Origin: an uncultured Campylobacter sp.
GTDB taxonomy: Bacteria > Campylobacterota > Campylobacteria > Campylobacterales > Campylobacteraceae
NCBI RefSeq assembly: GCF_938041645.1
Contig: NZ_CALIST010000072.1
Location: 1-23,561, forward strand
DNA length: 23,561 bases
Direction: 5' to 3'
The notes under the pieces are model-generated. The model worked only from the letters and a program-made list of their open reading frames with translations, did no database searches and was not told the DNA's origin. Numbering within the stretch: position 1 is the first letter of the stretch; each line of letters starts with the position of its first letter. The position numbers and the translations under genes are program-made. This document shows positions 21,808-23,561 of this stretch, one piece after another.

Positions 21808-23529
21808 CTAGCCGTTTTGCATGATCCCCTTTAGGCTGCGATACTCCTCGCACTCGCACGTTAGTTTCGCATCGGTGCCGATAGCGAGGATGCGGCCGTT
21901 TTTCATCACGGCGATATTATCGGCGCGCTCGATCGTGGAGAGGCGGTGAGCGATTACAAAGACGATTTTGCTTTGTTTGATCTTTTCGATGACATTTGAG
22001 ATCTCCTTTTCGCTTGCGTTATCTAGCGCCGAAGTCGCCTCGTCGAATATTAAAATTTGTGGGTCTTTATACAGCGCGCGCGCGATGGCGATACGCTGGC
22101 GCTGCCCGCCGCTAAGGTTTGCGCCGAACTCGCTAAGCACGGTATAAATTCCATCCTTCATCGAGCTTACGAACTCATAGGCGTTGGCGAGCTTGAGCGC
22201 TTCTATGACGCGCTGCTCGTTAAATTCCGCGCCATAGCTTACGTTTTGCGCGATTGTATCGTTGAAAATATAGACGCGCTGGCTTACGAGGCCGATGTTT
22301 TCGCGCAGACTAGGGATGTTAAACTCGCCGATTTCGTCGTTGCCGTTGAATAAAATTTTACCGCTGCTTGCGTCGTAAAAGCGCATCAGCAGGTTCATGA
22401 CCGAGCTTTTGCCGCCGCCGCTGTTTCCGACGAGCGCTAAAATTTCGCCCTTTTTGACGCTGAAGCTTATGTCTTTTAGCGCCGCCTTGTCGCCGTAGTT
22501 TAGCGACACGTCGCAAAAGCTCACCGAGCCGATCTCGCCCATCTGCTTGCCGCCTCCGACTATCGTAGGCTCCAAGTCGATCAGCTCAAACGTCCGCTCG
22601 CTCGCTGCGATGGCGTCTTGCATGTTGTTGTATAGCGAGGAGACCTTTTTTATCGGGGTGTAAACCATAAAAAGCGCCGTAAGGAAGCTGAAAAAGCTGC
22701 CGATGCTCATCTGGCCCGCGATGACCTCCTGTCCTCCGACGATGATCACCACGGCGATGCCCACTGCGCCTAGCATCTCCATGATCGGGCTTACCAGACA
22801 CGTCGTTACGACCGCCTTTAAATTTAGACCGAAAAATTTCTTGTTTTCGGCGTTAAATTTCTCCACCTCAAAGTTCTCGGCGTTACTTGCCTTGACGATT
22901 TCGATGTTGGAGTAAATTTGACTGAGCGCCGAGGAGATATCGGAGGTTTTCTCTTGAGACTCGCGCGAAATTTTCTTCATCCGCTTCGCAAGGCGCGAGA
23001 GCGGATATATCGCGCATGGAAAGACCACGAGCGCGAAAAACGAGAGCTTCGGGCTCTGATAGATCACGACGCCCAAAAGCCCCAAAATCGTAATGATCTG
23101 CGTGAAAAAATCGGGGATCATATTCGAAACTACAACGCGGATACGCTCGATGTCGTTGATCGTGCGGCTGATGAGTTCGCCCGTGCGGAAGCGGTTGAAA
23201 AAATCCACGTCCAGCCGCACGAGGCTTGCGACGAGCCTATCGCGGAAGCGGCGCACCGTGTCTTGACCGATGAAGGCGGTGAAGTAGTTTTGCATAAACG
23301 CACCGCCGCTTTTCATCGCAAAAACCACGATGATCGCGATCGGAAGCGTGTAGAGATACGGCTCGTTTTTTTCGACGAAAATTTTATTTAAAACGGGCTC
23401 GACCAGCTTCGCGCTCGCAGCAGTCGCCACGCTCGTCATTACCATACCCAAAATCGCCAATGCAAACTGCGGCTTATAATCCCTAAAATAGGGCTTAAAG
23501 CGCGATAGTAAAGTTTTAAAACCGTTCAA
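21808..23529 (-). CDS. msbA: MsbA-like lipid A/lipid ABC exporter
   Basis: Half-size ABC exporter with fused membrane and ATPase domains, acting as a homodimer in the inner membrane; MsbA flips lipid A core. In the 573-residue form, membrane segments run from about 20 to 295 and the ATPase domain from about 335. Walker A is GNSGGGKSS (368-376), the signature is LSGGQRQ, Walker B is ILIFDEATSALD, and the switch histidine is in IAHRLS. Start choice: a TTG at 23533-23535 is only one base from AAGGA, while the TTG at 23527-23529 has six bases of spacing and is preferred. A PglK-type glycan flippase is the main alternative, but no glycosylation genes adjoin it, so MsbA is favoured. Its promoter lies at or beyond the window edge. 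Confidence 0.85.
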   Translation of the reverse strand: MNGFKTLLSRFKPYFRDYKPQFALAILGMVMTSVATAASAKLVEPVLNKIFVEKNEPYLYTLPIAIIVVFAMKSGGAFMQNYFTAFIGQDTVRRFRDRLVASLVRLDVDFFNRFRTGELISRTINDIERIRVVVSNMIPDFFTQIITILGLLGVVIYQSPKLSFFALVVFPCAIYPLSRLAKRMKKISRESQEKTSDISSALSQIYSNIEIVKASNAENFEVEKFNAENKKFFGLNLKAVVTTCLVSPIMEMLGAVGIAVVIIVGGQEVIAGQMSIGSFFSFLTALFMVYTPIKKVSSLYNNMQDAIAASERTFELIDLEPTIVGGGKQMGEIGSVSFCDVSLNYGDKAALKDISFSVKKGEILALVGNSGGGKSSVMNLLMRFYDASSGKILFNGNDEIGEFNIPSLRENIGLVSQRVYIFNDTIAQNVSYGAEFNEQRVIEALKLANAYEFVSSMKDGIYTVLSEFGANLSGGQRQRIAIARALYKDPQILIFDEATSALDNASEKEISNVIEKIKQSKIVFVIAHRLSTIERADNIAVMKNGRILAIGTDAKLTCECEEYRSLKGIMQNG

Positions 23530-23535
23530 ATACAA

Positions 23536-23540
23536 TCCTT
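23536..23540 (-). promoter_or_regulatory. Ribosome binding site that sets the msbA start
   Basis: AAGGA on the minus strand, six bases before the TTG at 23527-23529 and one base before the TTG at 23533-23535. The spacing supports the second, shorter start. Confidence 0.55.
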
Positions 23541-23561
23541 TTTTATAAAATTTTTAAAATT

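Overview
The window looks like chromosome of a comparatively GC-rich Campylobacter, possibly near C. gracilis. This rests on gene content (biosynthetic SpeA, futalosine-pathway MqnC, TsdA-type dihaem cytochrome, MsbA-like exporter), on the order hisS-speA-cysE-aspB, which I recall from C. jejuni, and on intergenic DNA full of AAATTT/AAAATTTT words in an otherwise GC-rich background. The species is inference. I see no rRNA, tRNA, insertion sequence, integrase or CRISPR array.

Layout. Bases 1-659 and 1650-2931 are long gene-free stretches of degenerate short repeats flanking a periplasmic tsdA cytochrome (minus). Bases 2932-8365 form a tightly coupled minus-strand operon, hisS-speA-cysE-(secreted protein of unknown function)-aspB, with 4-base ATGA overlaps at three of four junctions and a 10-base gap at the other. 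A gene-free gap and a lone DUF7832-like gene follow (8897-9379). Next is recG (9593-12457), which carries about 350 extra residues of low-complexity sequence between its wedge and helicase domains. Then come a degenerate M16-peptidase homologue (13086-14345) and, beyond another repeat-rich gap, a second coupled operon read right to left: band-7/SPFH protein, NfeD, MntA-like nucleotidyltransferase, HepT-like HEPN RNase, mqnC (18312 down to 15052). On the right are two convergent MFS transporters, a small plus-strand lipoprotein and an msbA-type ABC exporter.

How the genes work together. The hisS operon joins tRNA charging with arginine/polyamine, serine/cysteine and aspartate metabolism. SPFH and NfeD proteins are a classic membrane pair. 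The MntA/HepT pair is a toxin-antitoxin module placed inside the transcript that also carries mqnC, a menaquinone-biosynthesis gene, so respiration-related expression is tied to an addiction module. TsdA would use electrons from, or donate them to, thiosulfate/tetrathionate in the periplasm.

The most unusual signal is a family of short AT-core repeats, roughly T-N-AAATT-Y-Y-GCCGC, repeating every 18-41 bases. It fills the intergenic gaps and also appears in frame inside recG, where one stretch is a regular 18-base tandem array encoding hexapeptides ending in Glu/Lys/Gly-Ile. A milder case is the C-terminal tail of NfeD. The AT core is an RAATTY site, the methylation motif linked to natural transformation in C. 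jejuni, which suggests a testable link to DNA uptake.
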